DNA of 64,000 nucleotides from Streptomyces sp. TLI_053 (GCF_900105395.1 NZ_LT629775.1:3118501-3182500); one strand, 5' to 3'; positions 49,453 through 57,672 are shown, numbered from the stretch's first letter. Notes: a model not told the origin generated them from the sequence alone. Translations and numbers: made by a program.

Positions 49453-50355
49453 ATGAGTGACTGGGAGTTCGTGAAGGACAGAACCGCCACCCGAGGCGCG
49501 GTGTGGAGGTCGGCCGACGGCCTGCTCTACAAGCGGACCGGCGGCGAGGACCTGCGAGCGGAGATCGAGTTCCAGGAGCTGGCTGCTGGCCTCGGTTACC
49601 CGGTGCCGGAGATCATCGACAGCGGCTCGGAGGACGGGCGCTACTTCGTCGTCGAGCACGCCATCGGCGACACCTCGCTGCACGAGGAGGCGCTGGCCGA
49701 CGCCAGGCGGGACGGTCAGGTCAGCTACCAGGTCATCAGCACGGCGGCCGCCGTCGCATCGAAGCTCCTGCAGGCCCAGGCGAGGCACCCCCTCCCCGTT
49801 ACGCAGTGGTTCGCGAAGGCGGCCTTCGCGGCAGAGGTCTTCGAGGAGAACCCGGACCTCGACACCCCGCGCGTCCACGAAGCGGTCGAGCACGCCCTCG
49901 ACCGGCTGGCCCGGCTCCCGATGGCGCACGGGCATCTCGACTACGGCCTGCCCAACGTCCTTCGGGCCGGGGTCATCGACTGGCAGCACCACGGACCGGT
50001 CCCGCTCGGCTACGACGTCTACCCCGCGCTCGACATCGTGGCCTTCAAAGGCGGCGGCAAGGGCTACAGCATCACACCGGAACAGCGCACCGCCTACACC
50101 GGCGCACTCGACGAGACCACCACGTCTCTGATCGGGCAGCGGGTCAGCGAGCACCTGGGCGACTTCCTGCTCGTCAAGTGCTTCTTCTTCCTCGCCCTCA
50201 TGCGACCCACCGACCCCGCACGGCAGGACAAGCACATCAAGTGGCAGTACCGCCGTGCCCTCTTCACGATGGGGCTTGATCAGTACGAGTCGTCCGACAC
50301 AATCGACACCGGCACCTTCCCCACCCTGGAACGGTTCACCGCCGAACACCGGTAG
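49453..50355 (+). CDS. Aminoglycoside phosphotransferase-like (APH/ChoK) protein
   Basis: A 300-residue protein with a kinase-like fold of the APH family. It has the N-lobe VWRSADGLLYKRTGGEDLRAEIEFQELAA, and the catalytic loop reads AHGHLDYGLPNVL, matching HGDLxxxNxL but with D shifted (HGHLD). The metal-binding VIDWQHHGP follows. The HGHLDYGLPN form occurs in non-resistance members, so drug inactivation should not be assumed. It is the last gene of the islet. Confidence 0.78.
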   Translation: MSDWEFVKDRTATRGAVWRSADGLLYKRTGGEDLRAEIEFQELAAGLGYPVPEIIDSGSEDGRYFVVEHAIGDTSLHEEALADARRDGQVSYQVISTAAAVASKLLQAQARHPLPVTQWFAKAAFAAEVFEENPDLDTPRVHEAVEHALDRLARLPMAHGHLDYGLPNVLRAGVIDWQHHGPVPLGYDVYPALDIVAFKGGGKGYSITPEQRTAYTGALDETTTSLIGQRVSEHLGDFLLVKCFFFLALMRPTDPARQDKHIKWQYRRALFTMGLDQYESSDTIDTGTFPTLERFTAEHR

Positions 50356-50377
50356 GCCGGTTCTGCGCGATCCGGTC

Positions 50378-50520
50378 CGAACCGCGTCTGCGCCCGGGTG
50401 AGACCGAAGCCGCCGAACTCGCGCCCCTCGTCGCCCGGTGGCTGGAGCGCGGCTCGACCCGGACCGACCTCGCCCACGCATTGCTGCCGGGCCTGCCCGT
50501 CCCGATGCACTCGGCGGCGG
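50378..50520 (+). pseudogene. Fragment resembling the C-terminus of an HTH-domain protein
   Basis: The frame reads EPRLRPGETEAAELAPLVARWLERG, TRTDLAHALLPGLPVPMHSAA, which looks like the C-terminal end (LAPLVARWLERG..) of streptomycete helix-turn-helix domain proteins. No start codon or N-terminal domain is present, and it runs into the palindrome and repeat. I take it as a decayed remnant; the family match is from memory only. Confidence 0.4.
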
Positions 50521-50552
50521 TCGCGTGCCGCCCGGCCGGGCGGCACGCGACC
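50519..50552. repeat. 34-bp perfect palindrome
   Basis: Two 17-bp arms (50519-50535 and 50536-50552) are exact reverse complements with no spacer, centred on GGCC. It lies at the junction between the gene fragment and the right 69-bp repeat. Confidence 0.9.
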
Positions 50553-50558
50553 GGGCCC

Positions 50559-50627
50559 GGGGTGGGCACCCGCCGGGAGGCGGGTGGGGGGTGGACGGTG
50601 GGGAACGGCGGTAGAGCTGCTCGACGA
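50559..50627 (+). repeat. Dispersed 69-bp repeat, right copy
   Basis: It matches the minus-strand reading of 46385-46453 at 63 of 69 positions. Both copies lie just outside the gene content of the islet, in inverted orientation, next to a core gene's terminator. Confidence 0.85.
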
Positions 50628-50658
50628 CGGAGTCCCACGCGGGTGCACCCCGGAAACG

Positions 50659-50694
50659 CCGCTGCCGCGCGAACCGAGGTTCGCGCGGCAGCGG
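50659..50694. terminator. Bidirectional hairpin terminator
   Basis: A perfect 16-bp stem (50659-50674 with 50679-50694) and CGAG loop lie between the islet and the last gene of the leftward SUF operon. Confidence 0.75.
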
Positions 50695-50712
50695 GTTGAC
50701 GATCCATGGGCC

Positions 50713-51087
50713 TCAGACGTTGAAGCCCAGGGCGCGGAGCTGGTCGCGGCCCTCGTCGGTGATCTTGTCCGGGCCCCACGGCGGCATCCAGACCCAGTTG
50801 ATCCGCAGGTCCTTGACCAGGCCGTCGGTGGCGGTCCTGGCCTGGTCCTCGATCACGTCGGTCAGCGGGCAGGCCGCCGAGGTGAGGGTCATGTCGATGG
50901 TGGCCACGTCGGCGTCGTCGATGTGGACGCCGTAGATCAGGCCCAGGTTGACGACGTCGATGCCCAGTTCGGGGTCGACGACGTCCATCAGGGCCTCGGT
51001 GAGGTCCTCGACGGAGACGGTGCCGGCGCTGGTGCCGACCGGGCCGGCCGGGGTCTCCTCCGCGGGGGAGGTGGTCTCTTCGGTCAT
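50713..51087 (-). CDS. sufT: SufT-like metal-sulfur cluster assembly factor (MIP18/DUF59)
   Basis: A 124-residue protein with the MIP18/DUF59 fold: LTEALMDVVDPELGIDVVNLGLIYGVHID and MTLTSAACPLTDVIEDQ with the conserved Cys (TSxxCP), then WVWMPPWGPDKITDEGRDQLRALGFN. SufT proteins help mature or transfer Fe-S clusters under high demand. It is the last gene of the SUF operon, 23 bp after sufU. Confidence 0.9.
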   Translation of the reverse strand: MTEETTSPAEETPAGPVGTSAGTVSVEDLTEALMDVVDPELGIDVVNLGLIYGVHIDDADVATIDMTLTSAACPLTDVIEDQARTATDGLVKDLRINWVWMPPWGPDKITDEGRDQLRALGFNV

Positions 51088-51110
51088 GGCGGGTGTCCTC
51101 CTCTGCGGTG

Positions 51111-51560
51111 TCAGTCGGTGGCGGGGTGCTCGGCGAGGGCCTTGGCGGTGGCGTCCTTCCAGGCCATCCAGCTGAGCAGGGCGCACTTGACCCGGGCCGG
51201 GTACTTGGAGACGCCGGCGAACGCGACCGCGTCCTCCAGCACCTCCTCGTCGCCCTCGCCCTGGCCCTTGCTCTGCATCAGCTCCAGGAAGGCCTCCTGG
51301 ACCGCCTGGGCCTCGCCCACGGACTTGCCGACCACCAGGTCGTTCAGCACCGAGGCACTGGCCTGGCTGATCGAGCAGCCCTGGGACTCGTAGGAGACGT
51401 CGACGACGGTGGAGCCGTCGAGCTTCACCCGCAGGGTGATCTCGTCGCCGCACGTCGGGTTGACGTGGTGCACCTCGGCGTCACCGTCCCGCAGCCCCTT
51501 GCCGTGCGGGTTGCGGTAGTGGTCCAGGATGATGTCCTGGTACATCGAGTCGAGCTTCAT
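51111..51560 (-). CDS. sufU: SufU-type iron-sulfur assembly / sulfur-transfer protein
   Basis: A 149-residue NifU/IscU-like protein. The three active Cys lie in NPTCGDE, SQGCSISQAS and ARVKCALLSW, with the insertion between the second and third typical of zinc-containing SufU. SufU accepts sulfur from SufS and passes it to the SufBCD scaffold. The start MKLDSMYQDIILDHYRNP is characteristic. It follows sufS by 16 bp. Confidence 0.95.
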   Translation of the reverse strand: MKLDSMYQDIILDHYRNPHGKGLRDGDAEVHHVNPTCGDEITLRVKLDGSTVVDVSYESQGCSISQASASVLNDLVVGKSVGEAQAVQEAFLELMQSKGQGEGDEEVLEDAVAFAGVSKYPARVKCALLSWMAWKDATAKALAEHPATD

Positions 51561-51576
51561 GTCGCGTGCCCCGTCC

Positions 51577-52851
51577 TCAGCCGAAGAAGTTCCGGACGTG
51601 GTGCAGGCCGTCCACGAGCGCGTCGACCTCGCCCGGCGTCGAGTACAGGTAGAACGACGCCCGCGTGGTCGCGGGAATTCCGTACCGCAGGCAGACCGGC
51701 CGCGCGCAGTGGTGGCCGACGCGCACGGCGATGCCCTGCTCGTCCAGCACCTGGCCCACGTCGTGCGGGTGGATGTCGCCCAGCGTGAACGAGATCGCCG
51801 CGCCGCGGTCGACGGCCGTGCGCGGGCCGATGATCCGCAGGTCCGGGACCTCGAGCAGCCGCTCGATCGCGTACTCGGTGATGGCGTGCTCGTGGGCGGC
51901 GATCCGCTCCATGCCGATGCCGGTCAGGTAGTCGACGGCCGCGCCCAGCCCGACCGCCTGGGCGATCGGCGGGGTGCCGGCCTCGAACTTGTGCGGCGCC
52001 GGGGCGTAGGTGGACGAGCCCATGGTGACGGTCTCGATCATCTCGCCGCCACCGAGGAACGGCGGGAGGTCCTCCAGCAGCTCCTGGCGGCCCCAGAGCA
52101 CGCCGATGCCGGTCGGCGCCAGCATCTTGTGGCCGGTGAAGGCGACGAAGTCGGCCTCCAGCGCCTGGACGTCCAGCACCATGTGCGGCGCGGCCTGCGA
52201 GGCGTCGATCACGACCAGCGCGCCGACCGACTGGGCCTTGCGCACGATCGCCTCGACCGGGTTGACCGTGCCGAGCAGGTTGGAGACCAGGGTGAAGGAG
52301 ACCACCTTGGTCTTCTCGGTGATCAGCTCGTCGATGTTCGACAGGTCGAGCCGGCCCTCGTCGGTCAGCCCGAACCACTTCAGCTTCGCGCCGGTGCGCT
52401 GCGAGAGCAGCTGCCACGGGACGATGTTGGAGTGGTGCTCCATCTCCGTGATGACGATCTCGGACTCGGCGTCCACCCGGTACGGCTCGTCCGCCCAGGT
52501 CAGCATGTTGGCGACCAGGTTGAGCGACTCGGAGGCGTTCTTGGTGAACACCACCTCGTTGCGGCTCGGCGCGTTGACGAACGCCGCGACCTTGTCCCGG
52601 GCGCCCTCGTACAGCGCCGTGGCCTCCTCGGCGAGCACGTGCACGCCGCGGTGGACGTTGGCGTTGTGCCGCTCGTAGTAGGCGTTCAGGGCGTCGAGCA
52701 CCTGGCGGGGCTTCTGCGAGGTGGCCGCGTTGTCCAGGTAGACCAGCGGCTTGCCGTCGTGCAGCAGGCGCTGCAGGACCGGGAAGTCCTTGCGGATCGC
52801 GTCGGTGTCGAGCAGGCCGGGCAGGACCGCCGACTCGTGCGTGGATGTCAC
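51577..52851 (-). CDS. sufS: Cysteine desulfurase SufS
   Basis: A 424-residue group II cysteine desulfurase that takes sulfur from cysteine. It has VYLDNAATSQKP at the N-terminus, EMEHHSNIVPW, the PLP-binding Lys in FTGHKMLAPTGIG and the catalytic Cys in VGHHCARPV near the C-terminus. The GTG start overlaps the sufC stop (GTGA), so translation is coupled. The N-terminal 25 residues are longer than in E. coli SufS, as usual in actinobacteria. Confidence 0.95.
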   Translation of the reverse strand: MTSTHESAVLPGLLDTDAIRKDFPVLQRLLHDGKPLVYLDNAATSQKPRQVLDALNAYYERHNANVHRGVHVLAEEATALYEGARDKVAAFVNAPSRNEVVFTKNASESLNLVANMLTWADEPYRVDAESEIVITEMEHHSNIVPWQLLSQRTGAKLKWFGLTDEGRLDLSNIDELITEKTKVVSFTLVSNLLGTVNPVEAIVRKAQSVGALVVIDASQAAPHMVLDVQALEADFVAFTGHKMLAPTGIGVLWGRQELLEDLPPFLGGGEMIETVTMGSSTYAPAPHKFEAGTPPIAQAVGLGAAVDYLTGIGMERIAAHEHAITEYAIERLLEVPDLRIIGPRTAVDRGAAISFTLGDIHPHDVGQVLDEQGIAVRVGHHCARPVCLRYGIPATTRASFYLYSTPGEVDALVDGLHHVRNFFG

Positions 52852-53612
52852 TCGGACGCGCCACCCTTCACATAGGCCTCGTAGCCCTCCGCCTCCAGCT
52901 TGTCGGCCAGCTCGGCGCCGCCGGACTCGACGATGCGGCCGCCCGCGAAGACGTGGACGTGGTCGGGCTTGATGTACCGCAGGATGCGGGTGTAGTGGGT
53001 GACCAGGAGGGTGCCCACCTCCCCGGTGGAACGGACCCGGTTGATGCCCTCGGAGACGACCCGCAGCGCGTCGACGTCCAGGCCGGAGTCGGTCTCGTCG
53101 AGGATCGCGATCTTCGGCTTGAGCAGCTCCAGCTGGAGGATCTCGTGGCGCTTCTTCTCACCGCCGGAGAAGCCCTCGTTGACGTTGCGCTCGGCGAACG
53201 CCGGGTCCATCTGCAGACCGGCCATCGCCTCCTTGACCTCCTTGACCCACAGCCGCAGCTTGGGGGCCTCGCCGCGGACGGCGGTGGCGGCGGTGCGCAG
53301 GAAGTTGGAGACCGAGACGCCGGGGACCTCGACCGGGTACTGCATGGCCAGGAAGACGCCGGCCCGGGCACGCTCGTCGACGGACATCTCCAGGACGTCC
53401 TCGCCGTCCAGCAGCACCGAGCCGCCGGTGACGGTGTACTTGGGGTGGCCGGCCAGGGAGTAGGCCAGGGTGGACTTGCCGGAGCCGTTCGGACCCATGA
53501 TGGCGTGGGTCTCGCCCTGCTTCACGGTCAGGTCGACGCCCTTCAGGATCTCCCGGGGACCGTTCTCGGCCTCGACGGAGACGTGCAGGTCGCGGATTTC
53601 AAGGGTAGCCAT
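52848..53612 (-). CDS. sufC: Fe-S assembly ATPase SufC
   Basis: A 254-residue ABC-type ATPase of the SufBCD scaffold. Walker A is GPNGSGKST, the signature is FSGGEKKRHEI, Walker B is IAILDETDSGLD, and the switch His is in LLVTHYTRI. The Glu/Lys pattern of FSGGEKKR is specific to SufC. It is cytoplasmic and binds SufB and SufD. It sits 6 bp after the Rieske gene. Confidence 0.97.
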   Translation of the reverse strand: MATLEIRDLHVSVEAENGPREILKGVDLTVKQGETHAIMGPNGSGKSTLAYSLAGHPKYTVTGGSVLLDGEDVLEMSVDERARAGVFLAMQYPVEVPGVSVSNFLRTAATAVRGEAPKLRLWVKEVKEAMAGLQMDPAFAERNVNEGFSGGEKKRHEILQLELLKPKIAILDETDSGLDVDALRVVSEGINRVRSTGEVGTLLVTHYTRILRYIKPDHVHVFAGGRIVESGGAELADKLEAEGYEAYVKGGASE

Positions 53613-53618
53613 GTGTAC

Positions 53619-53936
53619 TCAGGACTCCTGGTTGACGGAGACGAGCACATCGTCCCCTTCGATCTTTACGGGGTAGACAGCGACCGGCCGGGTGGCGGGC
53701 AGGCCGGAGGGCTTGCCGGTGCGCAGGTCGAAGCTGGAGCCGTGCAGCCAGCACTCGATCATGCAGTCCTCGACCTCGCCCTCGGAGAGCGAGACGTTCG
53801 CGTGCGAGCAGATGTCGTTGACCGCGAACACCCCCTCGTCGGTGCGGACGACGGCGACCGGTACGCCGTTGAGGTCGACGCGCTTGGGCACGTCCTCAGC
53901 CAGTTCGCTCAGCGCACAGGCGCGAAGGAAGCTCAT
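53619..53936 (-). CDS. Rieske [2Fe-2S] ferredoxin-like protein
   Basis: A 105-residue Rieske protein. The cluster ligands are in DICSHANVSL (Cys, His) and MIECWLHGSSFD (Cys, His). It is similar to the ferredoxin subunits of aromatic-ring dioxygenases, but no oxygenase is nearby. Its position between sufD and sufC is conserved in many actinobacteria and suggests electron delivery to Fe-S assembly. It starts 5 bp after the sufD stop. Confidence 0.92.
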   Translation of the reverse strand: MSFLRACALSELAEDVPKRVDLNGVPVAVVRTDEGVFAVNDICSHANVSLSEGEVEDCMIECWLHGSSFDLRTGKPSGLPATRPVAVYPVKIEGDDVLVSVNQES

Positions 53937-53941
53937 GGGTG

Positions 53942-55174
53942 TCAGACCGCCGCTTCCAGCTCGGCCTCGATCTTCTCCATGAGGTGGTCCTGGATCTCGG
54001 CGACACCGATCTGCTGGACCAGCTCGGCGAAGAAGCCGCGCACCACCAGGCGGCGGGCCTCGTCGGCCGGGATGCCGCGGGCCTGCAGGTAGAAGAGCTG
54101 CTCGTCGTCGAAGCGGCCGGTGGCGGAGGCGTGACCGGCGCCGACGATCTCGCCGGTCTCGATCTCCAGGTTCGGCACCGAGTCGACCCGGGCGCCGTCG
54201 GTGAGCACCAGGTTGCGGTTGAGCTCGTAGGTGTCGGTGCCCTCGGCGGCGGCGCGGATCAGCACGTCGCCGATCCACACCGCGTGCGCGTCCTGGCCCT
54301 GCAGCGCGCCCTTGTAGACGACGTTGGAGCGGCAGTGCGGGGTGTCGTGGTCGATGACCAGACGGTGCTCGAGGTGCTGGCCGGCGTCGGCGAAGTAGAG
54401 GCCGAACAGCTCGGCCTCGCCACCGGGAGCGGCGTAGTTGACCCGCGGGTGGATCCGCACCACGTCGCCGCCGAAGGTGACGACGACGGACTTCAGCGAG
54501 GCGTCGCGGCCGACCAGCGCGGTCTGCTGGGCGACGTGCACGGCGTCGCGCTCCCAGTCCTGGACCGAGACGAAGGTCAGCTTGGCGCCGTCGCCGACCA
54601 GCAGCTCGACGTTGGCCGCGCGGGTGCCGGTGCCGGTGTGGTTGATCACCACGACCGCCTCGGCGAACGGCTTGACGTCGACGACCACGTGCGCGAAGCG
54701 GGTGCCGCCCTCGCCGTGGACGTCGATCCGCACCGGCTCGGTGAGCACCGTCTCCTTGGGGACGGTGACCACGAGCGCCTGCTCGAAGGCGCTGAACGCC
54801 TGCGCGGCGACCCGGTCGACCGGCTTGCCGGCCTTGCCGAGACGGGCGTCGTCACGGCCGACGGTCTCGGCGGTGACCCCCTCGGGCAGGCTCAGCTCGA
54901 CCTTGTCCTCGCCCTTGTCGGCGGTGGCGGCGGTGCCGTCGTGCAGGCCGCCGAGGCGGTGCAGCGGGGTGAACCGCCAGTCCTCCTCGCGGCCGGTGGG
55001 CACCGGGAAGTCCGCGACGTCGAAGGACGGCGCGACCGCGACGCGCGCGTCGATCGGCTGGCGGACACTGTCCCGACCGGTGCCGGGCCCGGCGAGCTGG
55101 GCGCCGGCACCGGCGGTGCCGACCTCGATCGAACCGGCGGTGGTGGAGCCGGAGTTGTTCTGGACGTCAGCCAT
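53942..55174 (-). CDS. sufD: Fe-S assembly scaffold protein SufD
   Basis: A 410-residue SufD. The N-terminal helical part is short with GREEDWRFTPLHRL. The beta-helix core has FGLYFADAGQHLEHRLVIDHDTPHCRSNVVYKGALQGQDAHAVWIGDVLI and the C-terminus has FDDEQLFYLQARGIPADEARRLVVRGFFAEL. SufD pairs with SufB to hold the nascent cluster. The His of HDTPHC is conserved. It starts 60 bp after the sufB stop. Confidence 0.95.
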   Translation of the reverse strand: MADVQNNSGSTTAGSIEVGTAGAGAQLAGPGTGRDSVRQPIDARVAVAPSFDVADFPVPTGREEDWRFTPLHRLGGLHDGTAATADKGEDKVELSLPEGVTAETVGRDDARLGKAGKPVDRVAAQAFSAFEQALVVTVPKETVLTEPVRIDVHGEGGTRFAHVVVDVKPFAEAVVVINHTGTGTRAANVELLVGDGAKLTFVSVQDWERDAVHVAQQTALVGRDASLKSVVVTFGGDVVRIHPRVNYAAPGGEAELFGLYFADAGQHLEHRLVIDHDTPHCRSNVVYKGALQGQDAHAVWIGDVLIRAAAEGTDTYELNRNLVLTDGARVDSVPNLEIETGEIVGAGHASATGRFDDEQLFYLQARGIPADEARRLVVRGFFAELVQQIGVAEIQDHLMEKIEAELEAAV

Positions 55175-55234
55175 GGCTGTTCGTTGTGCTCTCTTCCTCA
55201 AAAAAGTGTCGATGGACGGCGGGCGGCCGGCGGG

Positions 55235-56650
55235 TCAGCCGACGGAGCCCTCCATCTGCAGCTCGATCAGCCGGTTCAGCTCCAGCGCGTACTCCATCGG
55301 GAGCTCGCGCGCGATCGGCTCGACGAAGCCGCGGACGATCATCGCCATGGCCTCGAACTCGGTCATGCCGCGGCTCATCAGGTAGAAGAGCTGGTCCTCG
55401 CTGACCTTGGAGACGGTCGCCTCGTGGCCCATGGACACGTCGTCCTCGCGGACGTCCACGTAGGGGTAGGTGTCCGAGCGGGAGATCGTGTCGACCAGCA
55501 GCGCGTCGCAGAGCACGTTGGACTTGGCGCCCTTGGAGCCCTCGCCGATCTCGATCAGACCCCGGTAGGAGGTCCGGCCGCCGCCGCGCGCCACCGACTT
55601 GGAGACGATGTTGGAGGAGGTGTTCGGCGCCATGTGGACCATCTTGGCGCCGGCGTCCTGGTGCTGGCCCTCGCCCGCGAAGGCGATCGACAGGGTCTCG
55701 CCCTTGGCGTGCTCGCCCATCAGGTAGACGGCCGGGTACTTCATGGTGACCTTGGAGCCGATGTTGCCGTCGACCCACTCCATGGTCGCGCCCTCGTACG
55801 CCACGGCGCGCTTGGTGACCAGGTTGTAGACGTTGTTCGACCAGTTCTGGATGGTCGTGTAGCGGCAGCGGCCGCCCTTCTTGACGATGATCTCCACGAC
55901 CGCGGAGTGCAGCGAGTCGGAGGAGTAGATCGGGGCGGTGCAGCCCTCGACGTAGTGGACGTAGGCGTCCTCGTCGACGATGATCAGCGTCCGCTCGAAC
56001 TGGCCCATGTTCTCGGTGTTGATCCGGAAGTAGGCCTGGAGCGGGATGTCGACGTGGACACCCTTCGGCACGTAGATGAAGGAGCCGCCGGACCACACGG
56101 CCGTGTTCAGCGCGGCGAACTTGTTGTCGCCGACCGGGATGACGGTGCCGAAGTACTCCTGGAAGATCTCCGGGTGCTCGCGCAGCGCGGTGTCGGTGTC
56201 CAGGAAGATGACGCCCTGCTCCTCCAGGTCCTCGCGGATCTGGTGGTAGACGACCTCGGACTCGTACTGGGCGGCGACACCGGCGACCAGGCGCTGCTTC
56301 TCCGCCTCCGGGATGCCGAGCTTGTCGTAGGTGGCCTTGATGTCCGCGGGCAGGTCCTCCCACGACTCGGCCTGCTTCTCGGTGGAGCGGACGAAGTACT
56401 TGATGTTGTCGAAGTCGATGCCGGAGAGGTCGGAGCCCCAGGTCGGCATGGGCTTCTTTCCGAACAGCTTCAGGCCCTTGAGGCGCAGGTTCAGCATCCA
56501 CTCGGACTCGTTCTTCTTCGCCGAGATGTCGCGGACCACGTCCTCGCTGAGCCCGCGCTTGGCCTCGGCGCCGGCCACGTCCGGGTCGGCCCAGCCGTAC
56601 TCGTAGTTGCCCAGGCCCTCGAGCTCGGGGTGCGAAACGGTGTCAGTCAT
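55235..56650 (-). CDS. sufB: Fe-S assembly scaffold protein SufB
   Basis: A 471-residue SufB, the main scaffold on which the cluster is built. Recognisable parts are [22 protein letters not shown], the [26 protein letters not shown] loop, [20 protein letters not shown] (with a conserved Cys) and [24 protein letters not shown]. No intein is present, unlike mycobacterial SufB. The gene starts 9 bp after the sufR stop. Confidence 0.97.
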   Translation of the reverse strand: MTDTVSHPELEGLGNYEYGWADPDVAGAEAKRGLSEDVVRDISAKKNESEWMLNLRLKGLKLFGKKPMPTWGSDLSGIDFDNIKYFVRSTEKQAESWEDLPADIKATYDKLGIPEAEKQRLVAGVAAQYESEVVYHQIREDLEEQGVIFLDTDTALREHPEIFQEYFGTVIPVGDNKFAALNTAVWSGGSFIYVPKGVHVDIPLQAYFRINTENMGQFERTLIIVDEDAYVHYVEGCTAPIYSSDSLHSAVVEIIVKKGGRCRYTTIQNWSNNVYNLVTKRAVAYEGATMEWVDGNIGSKVTMKYPAVYLMGEHAKGETLSIAFAGEGQHQDAGAKMVHMAPNTSSNIVSKSVARGGGRTSYRGLIEIGEGSKGAKSNVLCDALLVDTISRSDTYPYVDVREDDVSMGHEATVSKVSEDQLFYLMSRGMTEFEAMAMIVRGFVEPIARELPMEYALELNRLIELQMEGSVG

Positions 56651-56659
56651 GCGAGCTTC

Positions 56660-57514
56660 CTAACGCGCGGACGCTGAATCTTCGGTGGACGTACCGGCAG
56701 TCGGCGCGGCATCGGTGTCCCGGCCCGCGGCGGTGCGCAGGGCGGGCGACGATGCGGCACCGGGTGCCGGCACATAGGTCGTGCAGACCCCGTCGCCGTG
56801 GGCGATGGTGGCCAGTCGTTGCACATGGGTGCCCAGCAACTGGGAGAAGACCTCGGTCTCCGCCTCGCAGAGCTGCGGGAACTGCTCGGCGATGTGCGCG
56901 ACCGGGCAGTGGTGCTGGCAGAGCTGGGCGCCCGCCGGGGCCTGGGCCGCGGCAGACGGGACCCGCCGCACCGTGGCAGCGTACCCGTCGGCACTGAGCG
57001 CCTGGGCCAGTGCCTCGGTACGCTCGCCCGCTCCGGCGGAGCTGAGCGCCTCGACGTACTTCTCCGCCTGCCGGCCGAACCGGGCCCGGGCGAAGGCGGC
57101 GACCGCCTCCTCCCCGGCCTTGCCGCCGCCGACCGCGTCGGAGATCCAGCGCAGGGCGTCGGCGGCGAGCTGGTCGTACGCCTGGTAGAAGGCGTCGCGA
57201 CCACCGTCGGTCAGGGCGAAGACCTTGGCCGGACGGCCCCGGCCGCGGCTGCCGTAGACCCGCTGCTCGCGGGACTCGACCAGGCCGGCGGCGGTCAGGC
57301 CGTCCAGGTGACGGCGGACGGCGGCGGTCGTGAGGCCGAGCCGGCTCGCCAGGTCGGCGGCAGAGGAGGGGCCGTGGTCCAGGATCGACCGGGCGACCCG
57401 GTCCCGGGTGGCCCGATGGCCCTCCAGCAGCACCTCTGCCGCCGTCGCGGGCACGGCGCAGCCGGGGGCCGACTCGGCCTCCTGCTGCGTGGAGTGCTCG
57501 CGCATGTTTTTCAC
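56660..57514 (-). CDS. sufR: Iron-sulfur-dependent SUF regulator SufR
   Basis: A 284-residue DeoR/ArsR-like regulator with an N-terminal winged helix (VARSILDHGPSSAADLASRLGLTTAAVRRHLDGLTAAGLVESREQRV). A C-terminal Cys set holds an Fe-S cluster (QLCQHHCPVAHIAEQFPQLCEAE ... GVCTTYV). It represses the SUF operon when clusters suffice. The GTG at 57514 gives the start (M)KNMREHS. An ATG at 57505 is the alternative. The operator CAAC-N6-GTTG overlaps this start, so the transcript may be leaderless. Confidence 0.92.
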   Translation of the reverse strand: MKNMREHSTQQEAESAPGCAVPATAAEVLLEGHRATRDRVARSILDHGPSSAADLASRLGLTTAAVRRHLDGLTAAGLVESREQRVYGSRGRGRPAKVFALTDGGRDAFYQAYDQLAADALRWISDAVGGGKAGEEAVAAFARARFGRQAEKYVEALSSAGAGERTEALAQALSADGYAATVRRVPSAAAQAPAGAQLCQHHCPVAHIAEQFPQLCEAETEVFSQLLGTHVQRLATIAHGDGVCTTYVPAPGAASSPALRTAAGRDTDAAPTAGTSTEDSASAR

Positions 57515-57527
57515 AACACCAGTGTTG
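57514..57527 (-). promoter_or_regulatory. SufR operator (CAAC-N6-GTTG)
   Basis: CAACACCAGTGTTG is a near-perfect palindrome of the form CAAC-N6-GTTG described for SufR. It begins at the first base of the sufR start codon, allowing autorepression of the whole operon. Confidence 0.8.
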
Positions 57528-57585
57528 CGTAATTACTTCCGGCAGGACAAGCCGTGACCCAGGCCTCACCCGTGGCATCTGTCAC

Positions 57586-57604
57586 GCAGGTTAGCCTTAC
57601 CTGA
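57586..57604. promoter_or_regulatory. Iron-box-like sequence (DmdR/IdeR type)
   Basis: GCAGGTTAGCCTTACCTGA matches the 19-bp actinobacterial iron box TTAGGTTAGGCTAACCTAA at 14 of 19 positions, including the GGTTAG and ACCT arms. It lies between the sufR and ABC transporter starts, so it could act on either. Confidence 0.5.
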
Positions 57605-57655
57605 CCTGCGGAAATGATCACCAAACCCGGTGTCGGGGCCATCCGTTGGCCCCTC

Positions 57656-57672
57656 TTAGACTCACAGGCATG
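57656..57672 (+). promoter_or_regulatory. Possible -10 element of a leaderless ABC transporter transcript
   Basis: TAGACT lies 9 bp before the ATG of the ABC ATPase and no Shine-Dalgarno sequence is seen between them. This spacing is that of leaderless mRNAs, common in streptomycetes. Confidence 0.4.

Larger units (their letters stand above)
50356..50712. other. Right boundary of the accessory islet
   Basis: The 357 bp hold in order a decayed gene fragment (50378-50520), a 34-bp perfect palindrome (50519-50552), the right copy of the 69-bp repeat (50559-50627) and a strong terminator hairpin (50659-50694) before the end of the SUF operon. Confidence 0.6.

Noticed and set aside
49453..50355. 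Aminoglycoside resistance gene
   Set aside because: The catalytic loop is HGHLD rather than HGDL and the family is broad, so resistance is not supported.
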